A stretch of 64,000 nt of DNA, from the NCBI RefSeq assembly GCF_964340835.1, contig NZ_OZ204251.1. One strand, given 5' to 3'. The DNA is from Bombilactobacillus bombi (GTDB taxonomy: Bacteria > Bacillota > Bacilli > Lactobacillales > Lactobacillaceae). Positions 14,922-25,272 of this stretch are shown in pieces. The position numbers and the translations under genes were made by a program. Each line of letters begins with the position of its first letter. The first letter of the stretch is position 1. The notes beneath the pieces are model-generated. The model did no database searches and was not told the DNA's origin. It saw only the letters and a program-made list of their open reading frames with translations.

Positions 14922-17900
14922 ATGTTTAAATTGTGCAGTAGTTATTTTAAAGAAAAAAAGTTATTTCTATTTCCCTTATTATTAGTAATAGTTATTTTTG
15001 GATTGTTTAATAATTATCAGGTTACTAAATCTGAAGTGCGAGCCAATGATTTGGATATGGATATTACAACGCTGATTAATTCTCAGGGCTTAGGTGTTCT
15101 CATTCCGAAGGTTTCTAATAATAACATCAATACTGCAAATGTCCGTTCGCAAACTCCAGTACCAAGCAATCTGGTCTGGCCTGCCAACAATGATTATGCT
15201 TTAGCGCCAGATTTAGACCCTAATTCTAATGGTGGATACATTGCTTACGTTAGGACACCTAATCAATATTTACATGCTATTTATGGGTATAGTAGCGTAG
15301 GGGATCCTAATCCACAAAATTACGATCAAGTTCCTAGTAGTACTGATTCCTCAAGAAAATCAAATATTACTAAAATTGTTTTAGTTGCTGATATTGATTT
15401 GGTTAATACTCATGCACCTAGTCCAACTAATCCAGACCCTAATAATCCAGATATTACAATGAATTATCCTAATACCAATAATAAATTTACACTACCTATT
15501 TGGGGAAATTTATTAAGCAATATTTCTGGCAATCATTCAGGAGGCGATGGTCCTAAAGATTTGGCATTACAACGGCCTTCAAAAGACAACACTCTAACAA
15601 TTGAGGCTAATGGTCATTCGATTAATGTGGGCAATATGGCTATTCGAACTTCTGGTGCTGGTGGCAATTATAAAATGACGATTATATTACAAAATGCCAC
15701 TATCTATAATAGTAGCTTTTATGGATATATTTGGGGTTAAGGTAATACGCAGGAAATATATCGCGATGTTAATTATTATGGTGCTCAATTTTTGTATAGT
15801 ACAGGTAATGTTAACATTGAAACTTATGGTACCATTAATGCCTTTTCTCTAAGAGAATATTATGTGCCGGGAGATCCTAAATCTTATCATTGTCAAAATG
15901 ATGGTAATCAACAGAATATGCAGGCACAGAATGTAGATTTTGGTGAAGATTGTATTTATAACGGTTATACTTATGCGGGAAATGTTTTGGAGTTAACAGG
16001 AGGGGCGACCGTGCATGATGGCGCTAAAGTCAACCTTTATCCCCATACTGGAGTTGCTACTCCTACTACTGGGATTACTACCGGAGTTAATCTTATTCCT
16101 GAAGATTCTTATGGTAATAGTACCGGTGCGGGTATTTATATGCTTGGTGGTGGTACTGCTGGAGCAGTACCACAATTAAAAATCGGTAAAAATGCTCAAC
16201 TGAATATTCAAGTTGATCGCAAGCCATTAGCTGACGCATTAACTAAGATTAATCCTGATGTTATTTATCATGATCCGATTATGGATACTGGCTATAGGAC
16301 TCCTGCCACTGCCCTAATTTTAAGTGCTGCCAATAGTAAAATTCAGTATGTTGATCATTCTAATTCAACAATTAATTTAACTAGTGATGGCGCTTTGGCA
16401 GGATACGGAATCGCCTTGATTCAAGGTGGGGTTGTAGATATTGGTGAAGGTAATATGCATATAGCTGCCAATAATTTAGGCGCAAGTAATGTTAATTTAG
16501 TCCAATTAGGCTCTACTGGTAAAGTGTTTGTTAATAAAAATGGTTCATTTGATATTCAAGCACCTAAAGCTACAGGTAATGTTAATATGGTTTATAGCTC
16601 AGGGACTTTTAAAGTCAATGTTTATAAGCCTAAGAGCTTAAGTATTGCTCGTCCCAATACTAATCCTGGAAGTAATATTATTTATGGTACTGGTAGTGTA
16701 GAAATGAGGGATGTTAAAGAGGTTATTCCTAATCCAACAGGAACTGGTAAGCCAATAACTATTCCATTTCAATATTTAAAGTTACCGTTTTATGGTAATT
16801 ATATGTATAGTAGTAATAGTGGTAATATAATGAATGCTCAAACTAGTACCAGTGCTTTGAAAAAGTTAAATATAATTTTGCAATCATTATCAACGAATCC
16901 ATCGAATCCATCTAATACACAATTTAAGCAATTTGAAAAAATTGATGTAACTACAATTGATGATGGCCCAGATATTACTAAAAATCAATTTAATATTGAT
17001 CCGGTACAAAGAAAAATCACTGGGAGTGTAGTTGATGCTGATGATAAAACTCAGCCGTTTAATAATGCTCGTCTACACGTTACGCTGCAAAGAGCAGGTT
17101 CACCTACTGCAATTGATTTAGGCGATACTAGTGATGACATTACGAAGCTAGATCCAGATTTGGATTCCATAGATCCGCAAAATTTATCAACGCCTAATTA
17201 TGCTGCAGTAGAACCTGATAAAGTTAGCTGGTTTGCAGACCATCATATTGCAGGTGTAGTACAAGATTCTTTGACAAGTCCTGGTAACAGATTGTCTAAA
17301 CCATGGAAATATGTAACATCTTCTGCTCTTACTTGGAGTGGGAAAGATAATAATAACTTTTCTTTAGACATTGATGATATTGTCCGGACATATGATAAGA
17401 CTGCAGTAAATAAAATAGGCACACTATTACCAAGTGATAAGCTAACTGTAACTGCAGTTGATAACTTTCAAGCGTCAACTGTTTATACTGTCAAAATCAG
17501 TAGTCTGTATCTGAATCTTAATGATAAGCAAGCCAAAAAATATTACGTTTTAGGTGATGATATTCAAGTACCACTGATTTATCAAGAAAATATTGCTTCC
17601 TCAAAGCAGATGAATGTTAAAGGCTATCTGAATCCGACGGCTCACTCAACTTTAAAACCGAATGCGGCTGACTTTAGTAGTGACTTTACAATTAAGGGTG
17701 ATAATAAGTCCAATCAGCTTACTTGGACGATTCCGGCAACACCTCCGAATAAAGTTACCGGCAGTACCAAAGACTACGAATTAAAATTTTATGGTACTGA
17801 TGATCAAGGCGGCCAAAGTCCTACCAATGCCTTTGATGATAGTGGCAATATTTTGGCAGATCAATTAATCTCTTATAAGTATACGGTGCTGAATTTGCCA

Positions 17901-18875
17901 GGCTATTCTGGAAATAAACAGCTGTATCAAGGCCAGGATAAGCGATTCAGTACAGAAACGGGATTCACTAATCCCGACCGTCTGGGAATGGGTAATTATA
18001 CCGAAAAGGACTTCTTTGCACCGAAGGATGACACAGCAACCATTGATAATGTCACCTTTACTCGAGGTGATGGGACTGCTGCTGACACAGATTCGCCAGA
18101 TGTACAGGTCAATCATGTAGTCAAAGTGATAGCCACGAATAAGACGGGTAAATCACAAACGCATACCTATATTACCAATGGTAATTCGATTAAAGTGTTG
18201 CCTAAAGATTTTGGTTTAATTGCCGTAGGCGGTAGTTTCCCACAAGGAACAAGTTTTGAAGTGGATACGAATGTCCGAGTTTTGAAGCCGACTAAAGATT
18301 TAAAACTCGCCTCGCTGCATATGCAGACAGACTTTACACATAGTGATGGCAGTCATGAAGATATCCAATTAGGGGAAAGCGGGCAGATTAAGATTGGGAA
18401 TGTTTATTATCTTCAATTAACGGTGCCGAACCGCTTAGACTTTGGCAAGCATCGAGTAGGTAAATTTACCGATACCACTTATTCTCTAACTAATAAACAG
18501 AGTGTTTATGACAACCTACTGTTAGTTTATGATCCGATTACTAGAAATCAGCTCAAAGTCACTATGCAACTCCAAAGTGACTTGACTAATGATAATAATG
18601 ATATATGGGAAAATGCATTGTTCTTTAAACAGACAAGTGCTTCTGCGGCCCAATTTTTCCAGAAGGATAGTAGTGGCAATCCTGTTGCTGTTCCCGTATA
18701 TTCTACAACAGTAGGAAATTCTGGTAATTTACCAGTTAATACGCATTTAAGTGAAAATTGGTGGAACAATTCTGACAAGCAAGTTGCCGGTATTTTTCTA
18801 AAAAGTAAGCCAACCGATGCTCATTGGGGGAAATATAAAGGTCAAATAACATGGAATTTAACTAATAGTATTTAA
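14922..18875 (+). pseudogene. Giant WxL-type surface protein 1, interrupted by an in-frame TAA
   Basis: One reading frame of about 1317 codons is cut by TAA at 15738-15740; the frame continues unchanged on both sides, and the residues beyond the stop (GNTQEIYRDVNYYGAQFLYS) match those at the same point in the paralogues. Parts: signal peptide (1-40), a predicted right-handed beta-helix rich in N, G and T with IDGQG-like turns and a conserved cysteine pair (YHCQNDGNQQN and GEDCIYNGYTYAG), Ig-like modules, and a C-terminal WxL-like domain (LDFGKHRVG to ITWNLTNSI). The upstream fragment (272 aa) would be secreted without wall anchor; the downstream part (ATG 15792) lacks a signal peptide. Without readthrough it is inactive. 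An AAGGAAG site precedes ATG 14922. Confidence 0.85.
17490..18535 (+). repeat. Near-identical 1.05-kb segment, copy A (surface gene 1)
   Basis: This stretch matches 22331-23376 base for base with scattered substitutions and no net insertion or deletion (constant offset 4841). The encoded parts, about 345 residues, differ at only five positions that I could find, while the regions before and after diverge strongly. It encodes the Ig-like modules and the start of the C-terminal domain. Confidence 0.9.
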
Positions 18876-18908
18876 CAAAATAATTTAAATATTCAGCCAG
18901 ATTGAAGT

Positions 18909-18979
18909 AGAACATTGTTTGAGATGCTTTTATTGATGGGATTTTATCAATAAAAACTTTTTGAGCGATGTTCTTTTTT
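18909..18979 (+). terminator. Nested-hairpin terminator of surface gene 1
   Basis: Outer arms AGAACAT and ATGTTCT enclose an inner perfect 10-bp stem (TTTTATTGAT with ATCAATAAAA); a T-run follows. The terminator of surface gene 2 has the same nested design. Confidence 0.75.
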
Positions 18980-19390
18980 GTTACAAATAATAGTTTGAGG
19001 CATAGAGTATATAAATTTTATTTTCTATTAATTTTTTTTAATAAAATCGCAAAAACAAGCTATATTTTATTTTAAATATCACCATTTATTGGAAATAAAC
19101 CTTGTTATATTAGCGTTTATTTAATAAATTAAAAAAAACAAATTTAAGCAAAAAGCTTTAATCTTAAAATAAATGTATGTTATATTTAAAAAGTAATTAT
19201 ATTATTGGTGTCTAATCTTTTGAATAGGATATAAATAATAAGAAAAGTCCATGCACTTTGTGTTAATGAAGCATAATGGCTGAATTAGATATTAGGTTTA
19301 ATAACTAGTTATACTTCTTTTTTAATTTATAGATTGTTTTGGACTGAATGTAATCGTTTTAAAAATTTATAAAAGTTGAAAGGTGAACAA
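18980..19390 (+). other. Intergenic region upstream of HTH copy 2
   Basis: About 410 nt of very AT-rich sequence without a convincing gene on either strand. A TATATT box at 19061-19066 preceded by AAGC is the best -10 candidate, which would give an mRNA leader of more than 300 nt. No strong hairpin or conserved riboswitch was recognised. Confidence 0.4.
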
Positions 19391-19579
19391 ATGAAAGAAG
19401 AAAACAAATTATTAGGTTATTTAAAGGCTAATCATATTAAGCAACAACAAGTTGCAGAGATTATTGAGCGTTCCTTATCATCTACGAACCGTAAAATTAA
19501 TAATCATAGTGATTTCACGAGACAAGAAATTCAAAGATTACACGATATTTTAAAGATACCGATTGACATTTTATTGTGA
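19391..19579 (+). CDS. 62-aa phage Cro-like HTH protein, copy 2
   Basis: A 62-aa paralogue of the protein at 14706, sharing the blocks EENKLLGYLKANHIKQQQVA, SLSSTNRKINNHSDFT and LKIPIDILL. The recognition-helix region differs at few positions (ERSLSSTNRK against GRSLSTTNRK), so the copies may recognise related sites. ATG 19391 is the start because AAAGGTGA precedes it and it gives exactly the same length as the other copies; a TTG at 19376 is in frame. It is 84 nt upstream of giant surface gene 2, on the same strand. Confidence 0.8.
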   Translation: MKEENKLLGYLKANHIKQQQVAEIIERSLSSTNRKINNHSDFTRQEIQRLHDILKIPIDILL

Positions 19580-19663
19580 GTGCAACTTTTAGATCCTATC
19601 ATTCGATTAGAGCTTATGATTTTAGTTAATGTTTGGACAGATTATCATAATTGAGGTGAAAAG

Positions 19664-22600
19664 ATGATTGATACAAAACCAAAGAGTGTGAATACATATT
19701 GGAAAACAAGTATTCAAAAAACTCAAATAGTTATTGCTTTTTTAATTAGTAGCTTTTTCTTAGCTGTGGGGGGCCATGTTGGATATGCAGCTGCTTTTTC
19801 TGATGCCAATTATGATATCAACAATCTGGTTAATTTTGAGCAAAATATTTTGCCGACACAGTCTCGCTCAACAAATAATCATATAGAAAGATTAGGGATG
19901 CCCTCAACTTTTGCTGTTGATGACAGCACTATTCCTTGGCCAACCAATAATGATTTTTATCTGACAGATAATCCAGATGGAGGCAAGATAGCTTATGTGC
20001 ATAATGCTAAACAACTTTTGCATGCTATCTATGGATTTGGTACGGATTATAAAAATATAGACATTCGTAGTGGGACTGGTACATGGGGATATTCAGATAT
20101 TACTAAAATCGTTTTAACTAAAGATATCGATATTCCTAATTTGGCCAATGATCCTGATATTACCTTTGCTACTCCATCGACTGGAGCGGGTGCCACTGTT
20201 CGCAGTACGGGAGCTATTAATAATGTTAATCATGATCCTTACATGTTGAATTTTTCGCAAATTAATAATTATGGTTCATTAACGAGCCCATCAGCACCTC
20301 ATTCGGGAAAATATTCAGGACAAGATGGTGGAGAATGGAATTTGAGGATTATTCATTCTTCGAATAAGCCCGACGATCTTACTACTGAAATATCAGGAAA
20401 AGTACAGTCGACTTTTACTATTGATGGCCAAGGACATACTTGGAACTTAGGAAATTTTAGTATTTTTTTAAGACAAGATCGCGCTGCAAATATAACTTTA
20501 AATAATATGAAAATATATGGCAGCAATTATTTTGGCCCGATTAGAACTGCAAATATGACTTCGGTACCCACTGTACTTACGTATAAAGATATAACTTATT
20601 ATGGATCGCAGTTATTATATAGTAACTCTGGAGTTACAGTCCATTTTCAAGGTGATTGTATAGGCTATGCACTGTATTCTTATATTGGTCCTGATGGTAA
20701 TGTATATAGTTGTCAAGGAACTATTACTGGTTCTGCTCAACAATTATTAGAAGGTCAGAATATTAATTTTGATGCAGATTGTAATTTTAAAGGTTATACG
20801 TATGGTGGCCACGTACTTTTAGTTACAGGTAATGTAACAGTTGGCGACAGAGCTAATGTTGAATTACATCCACATTATATGCGTGGTGGACCTAACCATA
20901 ATTCTGCAGCTGAAGCAGGAGTGGTTTCTGCGGGTAATACACCTATTGGGTTAGCAGTTGTCGGCAATCAAGGTGATTTAACTATGCAACATAATGCACA
21001 GTTAAATATTATAGTTGACCGCAAACCCTTAGCTGATAGTATCCCAACTGCTGATAAAGGCTTAATTTTAAAAGATAAGAATGATACTTGGTATGATTCG
21101 AGAATGACTGATGGGTTTTATGCTACACCACTAGCATTATCTTTATCTGGTCGCGGTAATTTACAATATGTTACTAATTCTAACTCGGTGATTAATATTA
21201 AAAGTGATGGCGCTATTGGTTCGAATAATTTAATTAATTTGACTGGTGGTCAAGCCAATATTGGTGAAGGCGAGATGAATGTAGAAGCCAAGAATTTGGG
21301 TAATAATAATGGGGCAACAGCCAGTCTCTTGTCTACTTCCAATGCAGCTAATATTTTTGTTGATCGCAATGGGAGTTTTTCAATGAGCGCTCCTAAAGCG
21401 ACATCGCGAGTTTATTTAATTAATAGTAGGGGTTCTTGTAGAATTAATATTTATAAACCAAAGAAGCTTCATTTAGAGCGCCCTAATAAAGCTTCGGTTC
21501 TGCTTCATGGTACAGGGAATGTTGAAATGCATGGTGTTAAAGAAACGGCGCTTGCAGATAATCCTGATGACCCTTCAGGTCCGGATATCTCTATAAGAGA
21601 TACACAATTTCAATATTTGAACTTACCTTTTTCTAGTGATAGATTGCAAAGTAGTGCTAATGGTACTACAATGTCCGCGCAAACAAGTGCGATTAATCTG
21701 GTTAAATTAAAACAACTTTTAGCCCAACTATCTCCTAATAATAATAGTAGCTTCCCACAATTTAGAGTGTTTGATGCGACTGCAATTGATCCGGGACCAG
21801 TGATTGCCAAGCCCTTACCAACTATTGATCCGCAACATCGTTTAATTGAAGGTGATGTTGTAGATGATAATACTACACGTCAACCTGCTATCGGTGCACG
21901 TCTGCATGTCACTTTGACTCGCACAGGTTCTAGTACTCCGATTGATTTGGGCGATAGTGGGGCCACAGTTGCGGAGTTGAATCCGAATAAAGATTCCTTA
22001 GATCCAGGAAATATCTTTGCTACGCCAGCACCAACACCCACAGCAGTTGAACCTGATGAAGGACTGTGGTTTGAACACCATCATGATAGTTCAGGAATGG
22101 CTACTAATGATTTGACAGCCAAAGGCAATTTGTTGGCACAGCCTTGGCGTTATGTAACTGATTCCAAGGTAGTCACTTGGGATAATACAGGTCATTTCCA
22201 GTTGGATGTAGATAAGCTGATAGCAGAATACGATAAGAATAATGCTGCTAATCCGATTGGGACTTTAGTACCTAATGATAAATTACAAATAACGGTGGTG
22301 AATAATTTTCAAGCGTCAGTGGTTAAAACTGTCAAAATCAGTAGTTTGTATCTGAATCTTAATGATAAGCAAGCCAAAAAATATTACGTTTTAGGTGATG
22401 ATATTCAAGTACCACTGATTTATCAAGAAAATATTGCTTCTTCGAAGCAGATGAATGTTAAAGGCTATCTGAATCCAACGGCTCACTCAACTTTAAAACC
22501 GAATGCAGCTGACTTTAGTAGTGATTTGACAATTAAGGGTGATAATAAGTCCAATCAGCTTACTTGGACGATTCCGGCAACACCTCCGAATAAAGTTACC

Positions 22601-23725
22601 GGCAGTACCAAAGACTATGAATTAAAATTTTATGGTACTGATGATCAGGGCGGACAAAGTCCTACCAATGCCTTTGATGATGGTGGCAATATCTTGGCAG
22701 ATCAATTAATCTCTTATAAGTATACGGTGTTGAATTTGCCAGGCTATTCTGGAAATAAACAGCTGTATCAAGGCCAGGATAAGCGATTCAGTACAGAAGC
22801 GGGATTCACTAATCCCGACCGTCTGGGAATGGGTAATTATACCGAAAAGGACTTCTTTGCACCGAAGGATGACACAGCAACCATTGATAATGTCACCTTT
22901 ACCCGGGGTGATGGGACTGCTGCTGATACAGATTCGCCAGATGTACAGGTCAATCATGTAGTCAAAGTGATAGCCACGAATAAGGCGGGTAAATCACAAA
23001 CGCATACCTATATTACTAATGGTAATCCGATTAAAGTGTTGCCTAAAGATTTTGGTTTAATTGCCGTAGGCGGTAGTTTCCCACAAGGAACAAGTTTTGA
23101 AGTGGATACGAATGTCCGAGTTTTGAAGCCGACTAAAGATTTGAAACTTGCCTCGCTGCATATGCAGACAGACTTTACACATAGTGATGGCAGTCATGAA
23201 GATATCCAATTAGGGGAAAGCGGGCAGATTAAGATTGGGAATGTTTATTATCTTCAATTAACGGTGCCGAACCGCTTAGACTTTGGCAAGCATCGAGTAG
23301 GTAAATTTACTGATACCACTTATTCTCTAACTAATAAACAGAGTGTTTATGACAACTTGTTGTTAGTTTATGATCCAATTGCGAACAACCATTTACAAGT
23401 AACTATGAAATTGCAAAATGATTTAACTGATGATAGCAATAATATATGGAAGAATGCGTTGTTTTTTAAGCAAACAGTCGCGCCGCATCGTGAAGTATCT
23501 TTCTATGATAATAACGGACAACCGATATCCGTACCTATATATGATAAGCAACTACCTGCAAGAATTGATGATTCCCAGAATAATCCAGTTAATACGCATT
23601 TAAGTACTGACTGGTGGGATAATGATAAGCAAGTAGCTGGTGTATTTCTTAAAAGTAAAGCAACTGACGCTCATTGGGGGAAATATAAAGGTAAGATTAT
23701 TTGGAATTTATCCAATAGTATTTAA
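19664..23725 (+). CDS. Giant WxL-type beta-helix surface protein 2
   Basis: An intact 1353-aa secreted protein. Residues 1-45 are a long signal peptide ending near GYAAAFS. A predicted right-handed beta-helix follows (about 75-690): FTIDGQGHTWNLGNFS, ITLNNMKIYGSNYFGPI, INLTGGQANIGEGEMNV, with conserved cysteines (GDCIGYALYS, VYSCQGTITG, DADCNFKGYTYG). Ig-like modules span about 720-1190 and a WxL-like domain ends the protein (LDFGKHRVG to IIWNLSNSI). WxL domains attach non-covalently to the Gram-positive wall; there is no sortase motif. GAGGTGAAA precedes the ATG. It follows HTH copy 2 and is the intact relative of surface protein 1. Adhesion to host or plant glycans is a guess; no catalytic residues were identified. 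Confidence 0.85.
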   Translation: MIDTKPKSVNTYWKTSIQKTQIVIAFLISSFFLAVGGHVGYAAAFSDANYDINNLVNFEQNILPTQSRSTNNHIERLGMPSTFAVDDSTIPWPTNNDFYLTDNPDGGKIAYVHNAKQLLHAIYGFGTDYKNIDIRSGTGTWGYSDITKIVLTKDIDIPNLANDPDITFATPSTGAGATVRSTGAINNVNHDPYMLNFSQINNYGSLTSPSAPHSGKYSGQDGGEWNLRIIHSSNKPDDLTTEISGKVQSTFTIDGQGHTWNLGNFSIFLRQDRAANITLNNMKIYGSNYFGPIRTANMTSVPTVLTYKDITYYGSQLLYSNSGVTVHFQGDCIGYALYSYIGPDGNVYSCQGTITGSAQQLLEGQNINFDADCNFKGYTYGGHVLLVTGNVTVGDRANVELHPHYMRGGPNHNSAAEAGVVSAGNTPIGLAVVGNQGDLTMQHNAQLNIIVDRKPLADSIPTADKGLILKDKNDTWYDSRMTDGFYATPLALSLSGRGNLQYVTNSNSVINIKSDGAIGSNNLINLTGGQANIGEGEMNVEAKNLGNNNGATASLLSTSNAANIFVDRNGSFSMSAPKATSRVYLINSRGSCRINIYKPKKLHLERPNKASVLLHGTGNVEMHGVKETALADNPDDPSGPDISIRDTQFQYLNLPFSSDRLQSSANGTTMSAQTSAINLVKLKQLLAQLSPNNNSSFPQFRVFDATAIDPGPVIAKPLPTIDPQHRLIEGDVVDDNTTRQPAIGARLHVTLTRTGSSTPIDLGDSGATVAELNPNKDSLDPGNIFATPAPTPTAVEPDEGLWFEHHHDSSGMATNDLTAKGNLLAQPWRYVTDSKVVTWDNTGHFQLDVDKLIAEYDKNNAANPIGTLVPNDKLQITVVNNFQASVVKTVKISSLYLNLNDKQAKKYYVLGDDIQVPLIYQENIASSKQMNVKGYLNPTAHSTLKPNAADFSSDLTIKGDNKSNQLTWTIPATPPNKVTGSTKDYELKFYGTDDQGGQSPTNAFDDGGNILADQLISYKYTVLNLPGYSGNKQLYQGQDKRFSTEAGFTNPDRLGMGNYTEKDFFAPKDDTATIDNVTFTRGDGTAADTDSPDVQVNHVVKVIATNKAGKSQTHTYITNGNPIKVLPKDFGLIAVGGSFPQGTSFEVDTNVRVLKPTKDLKLASLHMQTDFTHSDGSHEDIQLGESGQIKIGNVYYLQLTVPNRLDFGKHRVGKFTDTTYSLTNKQSVYDNLLLVYDPIANNHLQVTMKLQNDLTDDSNNIWKNALFFKQTVAPHREVSFYDNNGQPISVPIYDKQLPARIDDSQNNPVNTHLSTDWWDNDKQVAGVFLKSKATDAHWGKYKGKIIWNLSNSI
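22331..23376 (+). repeat. Near-identical 1.05-kb segment, copy B (surface gene 2)
   Basis: Partner of 17490-18535, in direct orientation. Both flanks differ clearly between the two genes, so the identity block has sharp edges inside otherwise diverged genes, as expected after gene conversion. Confidence 0.9.
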
Positions 23726-23754
23726 CAAAATAATTAATTCAGCCAGATATAATT

Positions 23755-23822
23755 AGAACATTGTTTGAATTTTTTCTTATGGATGAAATTTTAGCCATAA
23801 GAAAATGAGAACAATGTTTTTA
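23755..23822 (+). terminator. Nested-hairpin terminator of surface gene 2
   Basis: Outer arms AACATTGTT and AACAATGTT enclose the stem TTTTCTTATGG with CCATAAGAAAA; T's follow. Same layout as at 18909. Confidence 0.75.
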
Positions 23823-24526
23823 ATTTTGTTTAAAAATTAAAAATTAATCATTTAATTTAAAGAACAAATATGCTATATTATACTTGAATTAGCTATTTTT
23901 ATTGTGCTGGATAGAATCTTAAGGGGGTCATAATGAAAACGATAATTAACTTGTTGATATATGTTCTCAAACATTTTTGTTTTGTAAAAAATATTATGAG
24001 TTGGATAGTTGTTTTGAAATTAGAAAATTATAATTATTTGACTCCTATGAAATGTTGAATTCATTAAAAAGTTTTATTGTTTAAAGTTAATGAATTGTCT
24101 ATTTTTGAATATATAGTGAGCATTGTGTAAGCGCTTGACTATCCGCTGCTATTTTCAAAAAGTTTTTGTCGAACGAATAGTTAACCAAGGTCACCTCAAC
24201 TTCATAAGAAGAATAATTTTATTCCAATTGTAATATTTTTGAATTGAAGGGGTGATTATGAATCGGTTTGCTTAAAAAAATGTTGATTAGTACTTGCTTT
24301 CGTTTTAACTAATAGTTAGTATTAGCTAAATGATATTATTGTGGATTTATATATCTGAATTATCTCAAGCCGTAAAAAAATTATTTATATTATTGACAAT
24401 GTTCCAATTATACGATATTGTTTCAATTATCAAAATAAAAAATTGGCTTATAAATAGTAAAGCTATTAGCTAGTTTTTAAAATTTGTTTGATAATCAAAT
24501 TATTTAAAATCAGGGGGGAATAATTA
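23823..24526 (+). other. Gene-poor region between surface gene 2 and orphan HTH copy 3
   Basis: It starts with a promoter-like TGCTATATT (23871-23879) whose surroundings resemble the promoter of cassette 1, then a possible 41-aa ORF (23933-24058). A cre-like TGTAAGCGCTTGAC lies at 24126. TTGACA (24393-24398) with TATTGT 17 nt later (24416-24421) is the best promoter for HTH copy 3. The region looks like the remains of a lost cassette. Confidence 0.45.
23933..24058 (+). CDS. Possible 41-aa hydrophobic peptide
   Basis: ATG 23933 is preceded by AAGGGGGT at good spacing and follows a TGCTATATT -10 element by about 55 nt. The product begins MKTIINLLIYVLKHFCFVKN and has one hydrophobic stretch. 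I do not recognise it. It may be a real small peptide or what is left of the leader of a deleted surface protein gene. Confidence 0.35.
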   Translation: MKTIINLLIYVLKHFCFVKNIMSWIVVLKLENYNYLTPMKC

Positions 24527-24715
24527 ATGATGGAAGAAAATAAATTGTTGGGGTATCTGAAAGCAAATCATATCAAGCAACAACAAGTTGCTAAAATTAT
24601 TGGACGTTCGCTATCGGCGACAAATCGAAAAATTAATAATCATACTGACTTTACTAAGCGTGAAATTCAAAAATTACATGATCTTTTGAATATTCCAATT
24701 GATGTAATTATTTAA
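24527..24715 (+). CDS. 62-aa phage Cro-like HTH protein, copy 3 (orphan)
   Basis: A third paralogue of the proteins at 14706 and 19391, again 62 aa, with blocks EENKLLGYLKANHIKQQQVA, SLSATNRKINNHTDFT and LNIPIDVII. A GGGGGGAA ribosome site precedes two adjacent ATG codons (24527 and 24530). Unlike copies 1, 2 and 4 it is followed directly by a strong terminator and not by a surface gene, so it is transcribed alone. It may act in trans on the other cassettes or be left over from a deleted cassette. A promoter candidate lies at 24393-24421. Confidence 0.78.
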   Translation: MMEENKLLGYLKANHIKQQQVAKIIGRSLSATNRKINNHTDFTKREIQKLHDLLNIPIDVII

Positions 24716-24730
24716 TAATATATTATTTGT

Positions 24731-24767
24731 AAAAGCGGCATTAGCTTTCTAGCTAATGCCGCTTTTT
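24731..24767. terminator. Bidirectional terminator after HTH copy 3
   Basis: A perfect 15-bp stem (AAAAGCGGCATTAGC with GCTAATGCCGCTTTT) around a 6-nt loop. It also serves the convergent small membrane gene at 24831. Confidence 0.92.
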
Positions 24768-24830
24768 GTGTTTTTAGCTACCAAATTAAGAATAGTTTAG
24801 GAAGAATTTTTTGCTTTGTTGTCTAAAGAT

Positions 24831-25031
24831 TTATCTATCTTTTTTCTTATCCTTTTCATCATAAGAATTTATAAATTTAGCAAAAATTAACACTCCATAA
24901 ATAGAGTAACAAATAGATGCAATTATAAAAAGCACTAAAAATATATCATTTTTAGTAAACATAAGAAGAAAATAAAAAGATAATAAAACTATCCAAATAA
25001 TATAATTAAAAGCATTAAATAACTTTTCCAT
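24831..25031 (-). CDS. 66-aa two-helix membrane protein of unknown function
   Basis: A small protein with two hydrophobic helices (about residues 8-25 and 30-52) and a strongly charged tail SYDEKDKKKDR. A textbook AAAGGAGG ribosome site before the ATG supports it as a real gene. I do not recognise a family. It lies between the orphan HTH gene and a PTS remnant, in the least conserved part of the region. Confidence 0.6.
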   Translation of the reverse strand: MEKLFNAFNYIIWIVLLSFYFLLMFTKNDIFLVLFIIASICYSIYGVLIFAKFINSYDEKDKKKDR

Positions 25032-25272
25032 ATTAACCTCCTTTGATGGTAAGCATTAAATCGATAATTAAAATATATTAGAAACAAATAATAACAAATA
25101 ACTATATAAAGTGCAATAAAAAATATATTTTAATTATTTTATTAAAAATATTTTTATTTTCTAATTTATATAACTCATTTAAAACAAATAATATTGATTT
25201 AAATAACTGTTTTTTGTTCTAATTTCTTTTTAAAGTCCTTAATAGATTTTGCTTGTTCCAAACTAACTTGTA

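Noticed and set aside
22706..22957. Minus-strand 83-aa frame, also present at 17865-18116
   Set aside because: Conserved only because the coding strand is duplicated there; no ribosome site and a composition typical of antisense shadows.
24126..24139. TGTAAGCGCTTGAC as a catabolite-response element
   Set aside because: The core fits but the 3' end departs from the cre consensus and no carbohydrate gene follows.
24258..24275. Five-codon ORF with a strong ribosome site
   Set aside because: Too short to support as a gene; kept only as a hint of cassette decay.
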